Source: Candidatus Saccharimonadales bacterium (GTDB lineage: Bacteria > Patescibacteriota > Saccharimonadia > Saccharimonadales > Saccharimonadaceae). From it: 7,468 nt of DNA. Position numbers and translations under genes: made by a program. The stretch spans positions 1 through 7,468 of the forward strand of contig JASLCR010000088.1 of assembly GCA_030145955.1 (NCBI GenBank), read 5' to 3'. Below, in pieces: positions 1-6,068 of the stretch. Position 1 is the stretch's first letter. Every line of letters starts with the position of its first letter. The notes beneath the pieces were generated by a model. It saw only the letters and a list, made by a program, of their open reading frames with translations, made no database searches and had not been told where the DNA came from.

Positions 1-388
1 TAATCTCGATATCACTTTTTGGGTCTACCGATCCGCCGTCGTGCCGTACAATATCGTCGTTTTCAAAGGCACGTACCACATGCACAATCGCATCACACTG
101 ACGAATATTTGCCAGGAATTGGTTACCAAGCCCTTCGCCCTTGGAAGCACCCGCTACTAGTCCAGCGATATCTACGAATGTCACGGTGGCGGGCAAGATT
201 TTCTGGCTGCCATAAAGACCTGCCAGCACGTTTAGCCGTTCATCTGGCACCGGTACAATGCCGGTGTTTGGTTCAATAGTGGCAAATGGATAGTTGGCGG
301 CAAGTATCTCGCTGTTGGTGAGCGCATTAAAAAGCGTCGATTTCCCGACGTTTGGAAGGCCTACGATGCCGATCGAAAGCGAACTCAT
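1..388 (-). CDS. ychF: YchF-family ATPase, N-terminal part (cut by window edge)
   Basis: The frame reads from an ATG at 388 down to the window edge, giving 129 residues of a family usually about 360 long. YchF is an Obg-related P-loop protein that prefers ATP over GTP and associates with ribosomes and the stress response. Residues 10-18 are the G1 loop (GLPNVGKST). Residues 33-43 (YPFATIEPNTG) match the family's switch I. D73-IAG-76 is the G3 motif, with Leu where classical GTPases carry the catalytic Gln, as expected for the HAS-type group. The stretch GASKGEGLGNQFLANIR at 80-96 and the following AIVHVVRAFEND are strongly YchF-like and include the conserved His (H103). The C-terminal coiled coil and TGS domain lie outside the window. 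The gene is divergent from everything else here. No clear Shine-Dalgarno site precedes the ATG, and a promoter -10 box lies only 9 bases upstream. Confidence 0.95.
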   Translation of the reverse strand, partial: MSSLSIGIVGLPNVGKSTLFNALTNSEILAANYPFATIEPNTGIVPVPDERLNVLAGLYGSQKILPATVTFVDIAGLVAGASKGEGLGNQFLANIRQCDAIVHVVRAFENDDIVRHDGGSVDPKSDIEI

Positions 389-397
389 ATACTTCAC

Positions 398-428
398 AGT
401 ATAGCAGAGGGGTAGTATAATAGTCCAA
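398..428 (-). promoter_or_regulatory. Probable ychF promoter with extended -10
   Basis: On the minus strand an extended -10, TGC followed by TATACT (403 to 398), lies 9 bases before the ychF ATG. A weak -35 candidate, TTGGAC (428 to 423), is 19 bases further upstream; the extended -10 may make it dispensable. The expected transcription start is within a few bases of the ATG, so the message would be leaderless or nearly so. A second TATACT at 419 to 414 is an alternative -10 without a good -35. Confidence 0.5.
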
Positions 429-444
429 AGAATAAGACATTTTG

Positions 445-467
445 AAGGGGTTGGAGTGATACCCCTT
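445..467. repeat. 7-bp inverted repeat in the divergent control region
   Basis: AAGGGGT (445-451) and ACCCCTT (461-467) are perfect inverted arms around a 9-base loop. On the plus strand the run ATATTTT follows, so it could act as a weak terminator, but no plus-strand gene ends here. It lies between the ychF promoter and the plus-strand promoter at 472-500, so an operator role is equally possible. Confidence 0.4.
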
Positions 468-485
468 ATATTTTACAAAATATAA
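466..485. promoter_or_regulatory. AT-rich palindrome overlapping a -35 box (possible operator)
   Basis: TTATATTTT (466-474) and AAAATATAA (477-485) are perfect 9-bp inverted arms separated by AC. The palindrome covers the -35 hexamer at 472-477, the usual place for a repressor operator. AT-rich DNA makes such palindromes more likely by chance, but 9 of 9 matching arms placed on a promoter element is suggestive. Confidence 0.4.
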
Positions 486-500
486 AAAATGTAGTAAAAT
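472..500 (+). promoter_or_regulatory. Strong sigma-70-type promoter
   Basis: TTTACA (472-477), a 17-base spacer and TAAAAT (495-500) form a near-consensus housekeeping promoter firing rightwards, with an expected start near 507. No convincing native gene follows directly. The next gene is the GC-rich one at 702, then the large surface-protein gene at about 1819. It may be the original promoter of the latter, now separated from it by the GC-rich cassette. Confidence 0.55.
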
Positions 501-658
501 GCAACTATCAATTACCAAACAAGATTGGTGGTTGTGTCAAGTCTCGGCTAGTGAAAACCTCGTGCTCCCAAGAAATTATGAAAGCACTTGTAGGTCCACT
601 AGGCGGACTCATGGGTGCTCTTTTACATTACGGACATATCGAGACAAGACAACACACT

Positions 659-680
659 GCACGCTAGACGGTCTACGTGC
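659..680. repeat. Imperfect palindrome upstream of the secreted-protein gene
   Basis: GCACG (659-663), an unpaired C, TAGAC (665-669), a central G, then GTCTACGTGC (671-680) form a 10-bp inverted repeat with a single one-base bulge. It ends 9 bases before the Shine-Dalgarno site of the gene at 702. A dimeric regulator operator is plausible; an RNA hairpin is possible with a few central pairs opened to form a loop. Confidence 0.45.
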
Positions 681-688
681 TTGGAATG

Positions 689-694
689 AAAGGA
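689..694 (+). promoter_or_regulatory. Shine-Dalgarno site for the gene at 702
   Basis: AAAGGA lies 7 bases before the ATG at 702 and fixes that start. It contrasts with the native ychF, surface-protein and pilM starts in this window, which lack a clear site. Confidence 0.65.
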
Positions 695-701
695 TAGCGA
701 G

Positions 702-1703
702 ATGAACTTTCGCACCTCTCGCCAGGCACTGCGCCTGGCGATCACGACCCTTGGTTTGCTGCTTGCAGCGGCCATGATCATCGCTGGCTCGGGGTTCTCC
801 CCGGCCGCTGCTGCCACCTGGAACCCGCCGGCTCCGACCTCGGATGACCGCGGGTGTATCAAGTGGGATCGGGTCTGGATTCCTCAGACCGATGACGCCT
901 CCTACCGCGTCTACGGTACCTCAACCGCGCTTTCGCGAGGCTGGTACTACACCAAGGGAGCGTCAAGCGTCACCATCGAGGCGTACGACAACTTCCATCC
1001 CAACAAGTCCTTCACGCTCACCTTCAGCACCGCGCCTGACTCCTCCTGCACGGAGGCGCAGGACACGGCGCAGGTGAGCGTGGGAGCCTGCAATCCGGCG
1101 ACGGGTGGTTCTCCGCTGACGCTGAACTACCGCAACGTCGCGGACATGTCGGGCTGGCCGCGAGACGAGGCGAACGTCGTGATCACTCGGTGGGACAACC
1201 GCTGGGACTCCGGCGGTGTCCTCGTCGCTACCAAGGATCAGGAGGTTGCCGACGGCGCAACTGCATCGGTGAGCACCTTCTGGAACGGCCAGCCGATCGT
1301 CGCTGGTCCGGGTACGCACACCATCAGTCTGAGCGTCAACGGTGGTGCGCTGCGACAGGTCGGCACGATCTTCGTGCCGTCGTGCAAGCCGGAAGTTCCG
1401 GTACCGCCGGGTGACCCCAGCGGCAAGGGCGGCCCGCAGGGTGGGACGTCCAGCAACTCCGCTCGTCCCGACGCCAAGGTGCTCAAGGTCACTCGCAAGC
1501 TGATCAGGCTTCAGCTGATCAACCGTGGAGTGAACTCCGACACCCCCTTCCAGATCGTCGCCAAGCCGAAGGGCAAGAAGGCCAAGAAGGTCGTCCGCGT
1601 CATCTCCAAGGGGGACATCAGGATCGTCACGATCAAGGTGCGGAAGGCCGTCAAGGTCAAGGTGAAGGCCGGTGGCAGGGTCGTCGCCACCCGTCGTCTC
1701 TAG
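702..1703 (+). CDS. Secreted protein of unknown function, actinobacterial-like composition
   Basis: I do not recognise this 333-residue protein. Residues 1-38 are a clear Sec signal peptide: basic start (RTSRQALRL), hydrophobic core, and an AAAA-T cleavage site near residue 38. The mature part shows two cysteine-bounded, beta-rich stretches (C52-C116 and C130-C228), consistent with two disulfide-bonded Ig-like or similar domains rich in Trp, Thr and Ser. A Pro/Gly/Ser linker follows at about 229-256, then a strongly basic C-terminal domain (about 257-333, many Lys-Lys and Val-Lys alternations, ending RRL). There is no sortase motif or C-terminal membrane anchor, so release or binding to a polyanion through the basic tail is possible (inference). 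Third codon positions are mostly G or C, unlike every neighbour. It has its own ribosome site and terminator and looks monocistronic. Gene call is firm; function is open. Confidence 0.85.
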   Translation: MNFRTSRQALRLAITTLGLLLAAAMIIAGSGFSPAAAATWNPPAPTSDDRGCIKWDRVWIPQTDDASYRVYGTSTALSRGWYYTKGASSVTIEAYDNFHPNKSFTLTFSTAPDSSCTEAQDTAQVSVGACNPATGGSPLTLNYRNVADMSGWPRDEANVVITRWDNRWDSGGVLVATKDQEVADGATASVSTFWNGQPIVAGPGTHTISLSVNGGALRQVGTIFVPSCKPEVPVPPGDPSGKGGPQGGTSSNSARPDAKVLKVTRKLIRLQLINRGVNSDTPFQIVAKPKGKKAKKVVRVISKGDIRIVTIKVRKAVKVKVKAGGRVVATRRL

Positions 1704-1727
1704 TCCAGATGACACTGAAGAACACCC

Positions 1728-1767
1728 GCGGGTGTCCTGGCTGCAGCAATGCAGCCGGGGCACCCGC
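1728..1767 (+). terminator. Strong intrinsic terminator of the secreted-protein gene
   Basis: An 18-bp stem (1728-1745 with 1750-1767) pairs completely, with only two G-U wobbles, and is closed by a GCAA tetraloop (1746-1749). The T-rich but interrupted run TCTTCAATTTCTGTT follows. A long GC-rich stem with a modest T-run is typical of high-GC Actinobacteria. It begins 25 bases after the stop codon. A second, shorter stem (1723-1727 with 1731-1735) competes for its left arm. Confidence 0.85.
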
Positions 1768-1798
1768 TCTTCAATTTCTGTTAGTCGCAAAGCGTTTA

Positions 1799-1807
1799 TG
1801 GTATATT
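1799..1807 (+). promoter_or_regulatory. Possible extended -10 promoter for the surface-protein gene
   Basis: TGG followed by TATATT (1802-1807) resembles an extended -10. No good -35 is seen (TTAGTC at 1781-1786 is 15 bases upstream). The predicted start near 1814 would lie about 5 bases before the ATG at 1819. Local AT-richness makes this call weak. Confidence 0.3.
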
Positions 1808-1818
1808 TAATGTATATT

Positions 1819-4248
1819 ATGCGGCTACGATATCATGTTCGACGTCCTCAATTAACGATAGCTACTATCGCTATAGCTGTAGGAGTCATTGCGATAGGAT
1901 CTATTTGGCAAATCGTGTTTGCTGCAGTTACTGAGAGTAGCTTATTCTCCCTCAATACTCTTTCGCCGACACCAGGGCAGTTTCTTGATATCGGCAATAA
2001 AGACAGTGCTGGATTTACTAACTTGACTAGTGGTAATGCTATATCGGGAGTACCTCATGTGGTCCGTAATAACGATGCCGGAGAAAATAGTACGCTCAAC
2101 CTTAGGGTATATGGTAATCCAGGCGCAACTACAACTACCATAACTTTTAATGTAACAAACTGTAAATTTGAGACGCTTGCAAGGGATAATAAAGAAGAGC
2201 TAGGTGCTAGTCAGCGACGACTGCAAGTTAATATCGGGGGCAATCTTCTCTATAACAGACGTGCTGATCGTGAAAACAATGGAACGGCAGATAATCCAAA
2301 ATGGGCTGACGTTGATAAAGCACGTCCGTGTGCAGGCGATACGCGTCTGGATGGTCAGACGTGGACAATGGGTTTTACTAATACCGACCCTGGATCGGGC
2401 AAACCCTACGTCGATATAACAGTTCAGCTAACTGGTCCTCCAGTAGGCGGAGCCAACCAGATATGGTTCACTGTTAATGCTACTAGCAGTACTATTGGCT
2501 ACCGTGGAGGAGGGAGTACGCCAACTGGTAAGGATTATGGGTTTAGCTTAGGTAAGATACCGTACGAGAGAGGTTCAAAAGCGGTAATACCATTTGGGCT
2601 ACCTTGTGATGCGAGAAATGACCAAATTAATCAACCAATTGTAATCCATGACCCTGAGCAAACTCGTGGTGGACAGTATCTTAAGGTATATAAGCGCGAC
2701 CCAAAGACCGGGGTAGGAGGGTTTATGCCCAATAGTGCTTTCACCGGTTTGATTAGGGCTTCTTACGACGGTACCGATCGTGTTAGGATCACGGCAACAG
2801 ATAACGAAACATCCACCATGCGCCTGACACTTGAGCGAGAATATCAATATGCGGTGGTGTTCTTAAATCCATATAATGACGGAATGGCTGGCGGTGATAG
2901 CGGCAGGCCTACCGGTAATACGCTCAGCATTAGTGTGCCACAAGATACCATTTACGGTACGCTTAATTGTAGCTATAGTTTAAATCCAAATATTAAGCTT
3001 GATCAACAGTACTTTACCTATAAAACGGTTCTTCCTGCGGAAGGATGGGTTTCGAAGGCCGACGAGAGTAGTGTGGTGACAGGTACGCATAAATGGCAGG
3101 TGTCGAGGGCGGTTTTTAAGGGTAATCCAAACCGAAATGGTGCCAACTCTTCTGGTGAGAGTCCTTGTACTTTCATGAATGGACAAAGAGGTGCGGCAGA
3201 GATAGCATCAGCATGCGAGAAGGTTGGTGGCACAGATAATTCTCCTGCTCCTGCTTGGAAGCAGGTCGACGATCCGTGGGATACCAGTGATGTAGAAATA
3301 GGACAGTATGTTTGCTATATGACGTCTGTACAGAATCCAACCTCAGCAACAAATGATGATAGCGACTGGCGTCATAGTGACATCAAATGTGCCATTTCTG
3401 GTAAACAGCCAAAGGTGCATGTGACAGGTCATGATCTTCGTGTGGGCGGAAATATTGATACGAGCACTACCGTTATTGATAACAAACTCTATAGCAGCTG
3501 GGGTGAGTACGGAGTGTTTGCGGATGGATGTAATAGCGGTGGGCGTATGACCTCTGGAGCGGTAAATAATAGTGGTGGTACGTCTGGCACCATGACAAGT
3601 GTGACTTATCATCCACTGACGTTTGCAAATACGAATATTAACGCAAGCTGTAGTGACGGTGTGGGCACCTATGGTGGCTTGCCCGACTCTGATATTGAGC
3701 TATACAAACAGGGCAGCTTGGATAGTGATAGCAGTGAAAACTTCACGGATGTAAAGGAGATTAATGCACAGACATTTGCATCGGGCACGAAAAAGGTCTA
3801 CTACTTCCCGCAGGCTACGGTGAATATCAAAGGAAATCTAACATACAGTGGTAGCTACACTGCAATTAATCAGATTCCGCGTGTTATCATCATTGCAAAG
3901 AATATTGTGATTAACGAAAATGTTGACCAGATAGATGCCTGGTTGTTGGCAAAAGAAAAGATTAGCACCTGCAAGACACAGCCGGGTAGTGCCGACGATG
4001 CTGGAAACTTTACCTATGTCAATCCGCTTGACTCTAGCAAGTGTAGTAAGAAGCTTACGATCAATGGTCCGGTAATTGCTAGCAATGTGTACTTACTCCG
4101 TACTTATGGCTCTGGCAAAGACGAAGAAGCTGAAGCTGCCGAAACCTTTAATCTACGTGCAGATGCCTTTCTGTCCACCTATTCGGGTACGTTGGGCCAA
4201 CCAGTGGCAACGACTGACGATATCGACGAGCTGCCACCTCGTTTCTAA
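1819..4248 (+). CDS. Large secreted/anchored surface protein, probably pilus-associated
   Basis: About 809 residues from ATG 1819; ATGs at 1798 and 1810 are in frame and equally lack a Shine-Dalgarno site. The frame stays open back to 1672, but that part overlaps the upstream gene and terminator and is not credible. Residues 12-36 form one hydrophobic segment after a basic start (MRLRYHVRR): a signal anchor or a signal peptide cleaved near FAA. Residues about 37-510 are polar and rich in Thr, Ser, Asn and Gly. Around 510-550, WRHS, KCAISG and a KVHVTGHDLRVGGNIDTS segment recall a family of large extracellular proteins in Saccharibacteria (recognition, not searched). The last 130 residues alternate short beta-like strands (VIIIAKNIVINENVDQIDAWLLA; LTINGPVIASNVYLLRTYG), suggesting a beta-solenoid. 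Twelve cysteines fit a disulfide-bonded extracellular fold. It ends 51 bases before pilM, so an adhesin or PilY1-like tip role is inferred from position only. Confidence 0.8.
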   Translation: MRLRYHVRRPQLTIATIAIAVGVIAIGSIWQIVFAAVTESSLFSLNTLSPTPGQFLDIGNKDSAGFTNLTSGNAISGVPHVVRNNDAGENSTLNLRVYGNPGATTTTITFNVTNCKFETLARDNKEELGASQRRLQVNIGGNLLYNRRADRENNGTADNPKWADVDKARPCAGDTRLDGQTWTMGFTNTDPGSGKPYVDITVQLTGPPVGGANQIWFTVNATSSTIGYRGGGSTPTGKDYGFSLGKIPYERGSKAVIPFGLPCDARNDQINQPIVIHDPEQTRGGQYLKVYKRDPKTGVGGFMPNSAFTGLIRASYDGTDRVRITATDNETSTMRLTLEREYQYAVVFLNPYNDGMAGGDSGRPTGNTLSISVPQDTIYGTLNCSYSLNPNIKLDQQYFTYKTVLPAEGWVSKADESSVVTGTHKWQVSRAVFKGNPNRNGANSSGESPCTFMNGQRGAAEIASACEKVGGTDNSPAPAWKQVDDPWDTSDVEIGQYVCYMTSVQNPTSATNDDSDWRHSDIKCAISGKQPKVHVTGHDLRVGGNIDTSTTVIDNKLYSSWGEYGVFADGCNSGGRMTSGAVNNSGGTSGTMTSVTYHPLTFANTNINASCSDGVGTYGGLPDSDIELYKQGSLDSDSSENFTDVKEINAQTFASGTKKVYYFPQATVNIKGNLTYSGSYTAINQIPRVIIIAKNIVINENVDQIDAWLLAKEKISTCKTQPGSADDAGNFTYVNPLDSSKCSKKLTINGPVIASNVYLLRTYGSGKDEEAEAAETFNLRADAFLSTYSGTLGQPVATTDDIDELPPRF

Positions 4249-4249
4249 G

Positions 4250-4267
4250 CGCAAGAATATCCTTGCG
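4250..4267. repeat. Small inverted repeat over the pilM -35 box
   Basis: CGCAAG (4250-4255) and CTTGCG (4262-4267) are perfect 6-bp arms around AATATC. G residues, not T, follow on the plus strand, so it is a poor terminator. The right arm overlaps the -35 hexamer of the pilM promoter, so an operator is possible. Confidence 0.35.
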
Positions 4268-4291
4268 GGGGGGATACCGCTTATGTATAAT
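4263..4291 (+). promoter_or_regulatory. Promoter of the pilMNO-pilB operon
   Basis: TTGCGG (4263-4268), a spacer of exactly 17 bases and a perfect TATAAT (4286-4291) form a strong housekeeping promoter. The expected start, near 4298, is about 2 bases before the pilM ATG at 4300, predicting a leaderless or nearly leaderless message. The spacer contains most of a run of seven G (4267-4273). Confidence 0.75.
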
Positions 4292-4299
4292 GAGGGCAT

Positions 4300-5346
4300 A
4301 TGGCATTACTAAAAAGTGTGGGCAACTTCTTTGCGCTAGATATTGGCACTAATGCAGTGCGTGTTGTGCAGCTGGCGCGTTCTGGCCAGGATTCTTGGAC
4401 ATTACAGAACTACGGCTATGCACCAGTAGACGTAAAGATTACTTCCAGCGACTCTCAGGAAGCACGTCATCGTCTGGGTGAGGTGATTATGACGGCAATT
4501 GGCCAAAGTGGCATCAAAGATCGTGACGTGGTAATTGGTCTCCCGTCACAAAAGACCTTTACGACGGTGATTGATGTGCCGCAAATGAGCGAAGCAGAGC
4601 TTCGCAGCACCATTAAGTACCAGCTTGATCAGTATATTCCTATGGCACTAGACGATGCCAAGGTGGACTGGAAGCTCCTTGGCCAGTCGTTGCATGATCC
4701 AAAGCAGATGGAAGTACTGCTAGCAAGCACGGCAAAATCATACAGTGAAGATCGTCTGGAGTTTATTGAAAGCCTTGGCTTAAACGTCATTGCCGCCGAG
4801 CCGGATCCTATTGCGATGATTCGCTCACTGCTTCCAGCAGGTGTGACCGATGCGCGCATGATTATTGATATGGGCGAACTTTCAACCGATATCGCAATTA
4901 CTTATGGTGATGCACCACGCCTTGTGCGTACTATCCCTACGGGGCTTAACACGCTTGTGAAAGCTGCGGTAACCAACCTTAATATTAAGGACGAGCAGGC
5001 ACGGCAGTTTATCTTGAAGTTTGGTCTTGCACCAGATCGCTTGGAAGGCCAAGTGTACCGGGCTGTTGAAGGGGTTCTGGATAACTTTACTTCTGAGCTT
5101 GTAAAGTCTATCAAGTTCTTCCAAACTCGCTATCCAAATATCCCAATTGGTGGTTTGTTACTCTCTGGTTTTGCAATGACCGTCCCACGCCTCAACGAAT
5201 ACGTTGCCAGTAAGGTAAATATAGCGACTACAGTGGCAAATCCTTGGCAAAAGGTGAAGGTATCTCAGACAAATCAGCAAAACCTACTACCGATTATGAG
5301 TGAGTTTTCAACTGCTGTAGGCTTGGCGGAACGGAGCAATGTGTAA
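4300..5346 (+). CDS. pilM: Type IV pilus assembly protein PilM, actin-like ATPase
   Basis: At 348 residues it matches the usual length of about 350. PilM is a cytoplasmic, FtsA/actin-like nucleotide-binding protein that binds the N-terminal tail of PilN and links the motor to the inner-membrane alignment complex. Visible motifs are the first phosphate-binding loop at residues 14-17 (DIGT, followed by NAVRVVQL), a PilM-type segment around 160-180 (GLNVIAAEPDPIAM), the second phosphate loop at 190-197 (DMGELSTD), and the adenosine-region motif GGLLLSGFAMTVPRLNEYV near 283-302. There is no signal peptide or membrane segment. It is the first gene of the operon, close behind a strong promoter and without a Shine-Dalgarno site. 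Its TAA overlaps the pilN ATG by one base, indicating coupling. Confidence 0.93.
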   Translation: MALLKSVGNFFALDIGTNAVRVVQLARSGQDSWTLQNYGYAPVDVKITSSDSQEARHRLGEVIMTAIGQSGIKDRDVVIGLPSQKTFTTVIDVPQMSEAELRSTIKYQLDQYIPMALDDAKVDWKLLGQSLHDPKQMEVLLASTAKSYSEDRLEFIESLGLNVIAAEPDPIAMIRSLLPAGVTDARMIIDMGELSTDIAITYGDAPRLVRTIPTGLNTLVKAAVTNLNIKDEQARQFILKFGLAPDRLEGQVYRAVEGVLDNFTSELVKSIKFFQTRYPNIPIGGLLLSGFAMTVPRLNEYVASKVNIATTVANPWQKVKVSQTNQQNLLPIMSEFSTAVGLAERSNV

Positions 5347-6068
5347 TGATTGAGATTAATCTTGTTCCTGACGTAAAACTCGAGCTTATTAAAGCGCGCC
5401 GTATGCGTTCAATGGTGGTATCGGGAGCAATTCTTGTGTCGCTTGTTGCGGGCGGGATTGTGGCGGCGCTTGGTATGTATACGTTTGTTGGGCAAAGTAT
5501 TGCCAACTGGAGCCTGGACCGTGAAATTGAAGATGGTGGCAAGAAGCTAAAATCGGTAAAAGGACTCTCTGAAATGTTAACGATTCAGAGCCAGCTTGAT
5601 CAGCTGAAGACAACTCATAACAACAAAGTGCTGTCTTCTAAGCTGCTCACAATTTTGAGTAAAATTGCGCCAAATGGCACCAACAGCGTACAGTTCTCAA
5701 AGACAACCCTAGATGTTGATAATGACACCGTTACACTTGAAGCTTCGGCAAAGAATGACTTCGAGGCACTTGAGGTGTTTAAGAAGACGTTGGCGGCAAC
5801 AAAGTTTGTCTATACCGAAGAGGGTGAGAAAAAGACGGTTAATCTCGCAAGTGACATCAAAGATTCGGACCGTAGCTTTGGTGAGAATAGTGAAGGGCAA
5901 ACGGTGCTTCGCTTTACCCTAAGCTTTACGTACGCACCAGAAATCTTCAAAGCAGATTTTGCGAGCGGCGAAATTGTTACCCCTGAAAAGCAAAATGCGA
6001 CTGACTCGAAGAAGGGTGTTCCTGAGAGTATCTTTACCGAGGCGGCAACTTCAAAGGAGGGTGAGTGA
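5346..6068 (+). CDS. pilN: Type IV pilus assembly protein PilN
   Basis: The 240-residue protein opens with MIEINLVPD, the hallmark PilN tail (INLLP-like) that docks into PilM. One transmembrane segment follows at about 23-48, after a basic cluster (KARRMR) that keeps the N-terminus cytoplasmic. The rest is extracytoplasmic: a helical region (about 50-95) and an alpha/beta domain (about 105-200) of the kind that pairs with PilO. The C-terminal 40 residues are hydrophilic and probably flexible, making it somewhat longer than typical PilN proteins of about 180-200 residues. A GGAG site at 5333-5336, nine bases before the ATG and inside pilM, supports the start. Its TGA overlaps the pilO ATG by one base. 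Confidence 0.9.
   Translation: MIEINLVPDVKLELIKARRMRSMVVSGAILVSLVAGGIVAALGMYTFVGQSIANWSLDREIEDGGKKLKSVKGLSEMLTIQSQLDQLKTTHNNKVLSSKLLTILSKIAPNGTNSVQFSKTTLDVDNDTVTLEASAKNDFEALEVFKKTLAATKFVYTEEGEKKTVNLASDIKDSDRSFGENSEGQTVLRFTLSFTYAPEIFKADFASGEIVTPEKQNATDSKKGVPESIFTEAATSKEGE
6055..6060 (+). promoter_or_regulatory. Consensus Shine-Dalgarno site that fixes the pilO start
   Basis: AGGAGG, the full consensus, lies 7 bases before ATG 6068. The in-frame GTG at 6065 would be only 4 bases away, so ATG 6068 is preferred. This shows that the organism uses Shine-Dalgarno initiation inside operons. Confidence 0.8.

Larger units (their letters stand above)
501..701 (+). other. Gene-free leader between promoter and secreted-protein gene
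   Basis: No reading frame here looks coding; the 68-codon frame from 499 has no recognisable composition and ends inside the next gene. No tRNA or known riboswitch pattern was recognised. The stretch holds the composition change, a weak stem (562-566 with 583-587), an imperfect palindrome at 659-680 and a Shine-Dalgarno site at 689-694. I could not identify a convincing actinobacterial promoter in it. Confidence 0.4.
541..1767 (+). other. GC-rich cassette of foreign composition
   Basis: Counting G+C in 60-base blocks gives 28% at 481-540, 47% at 541-600, 50% at 661-720, 63% at 721-780, 65% at 1261-1320 and 60% at 1561-1620, then 33% at 1801-1860. The block holds a leader, one complete secreted-protein gene with its own ribosome site, and its own terminator. 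The left edge is uncertain (somewhere in about 510-660); the right edge is just after the terminator stem. I see no transposase, integrase or convincing terminal repeats. Either lateral transfer or an assembly chimera could produce it. Confidence 0.6.

Noticed and set aside
499..705. 68-codon frame after the strong promoter.
   Set aside because: It has no ribosome site, spans the composition change, has no recognisable protein pattern, and overlaps the start of the next gene.
508..1776. TCAATT at 508-513 and again at 1771-1776, a possible target-site duplication around the cassette.
   Set aside because: Six AT-rich bases are expected by chance, the neighbouring bases do not match, and there are no terminal inverted repeats or transposase.
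963..1790. Minus-strand open frame of 275 codons.
   Set aside because: It mirrors the high-GC secreted-protein gene. Its composition (Arg, Asp and Leu runs) is typical of an antisense shadow, and the plus strand has a signal peptide, ribosome site and terminator.
1672..1797. Upstream extension of the surface-protein frame to an ATG at 1672, adding up to 49 residues.
   Set aside because: It overlaps the end of the secreted-protein gene and the whole terminator, and the added residues precede the natural basic start and hydrophobic segment.
4250..4273. Hairpin after the surface-protein gene as its terminator.
   Set aside because: The 6-bp stem is followed by G residues rather than T, and it overlaps the pilM promoter; readthrough into pilM cannot be excluded.
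6065..6067. GTG as the pilO start.
   Set aside because: The ATG three bases later has ideal spacing (7 bases) to the consensus AGGAGG, while the GTG is too close.
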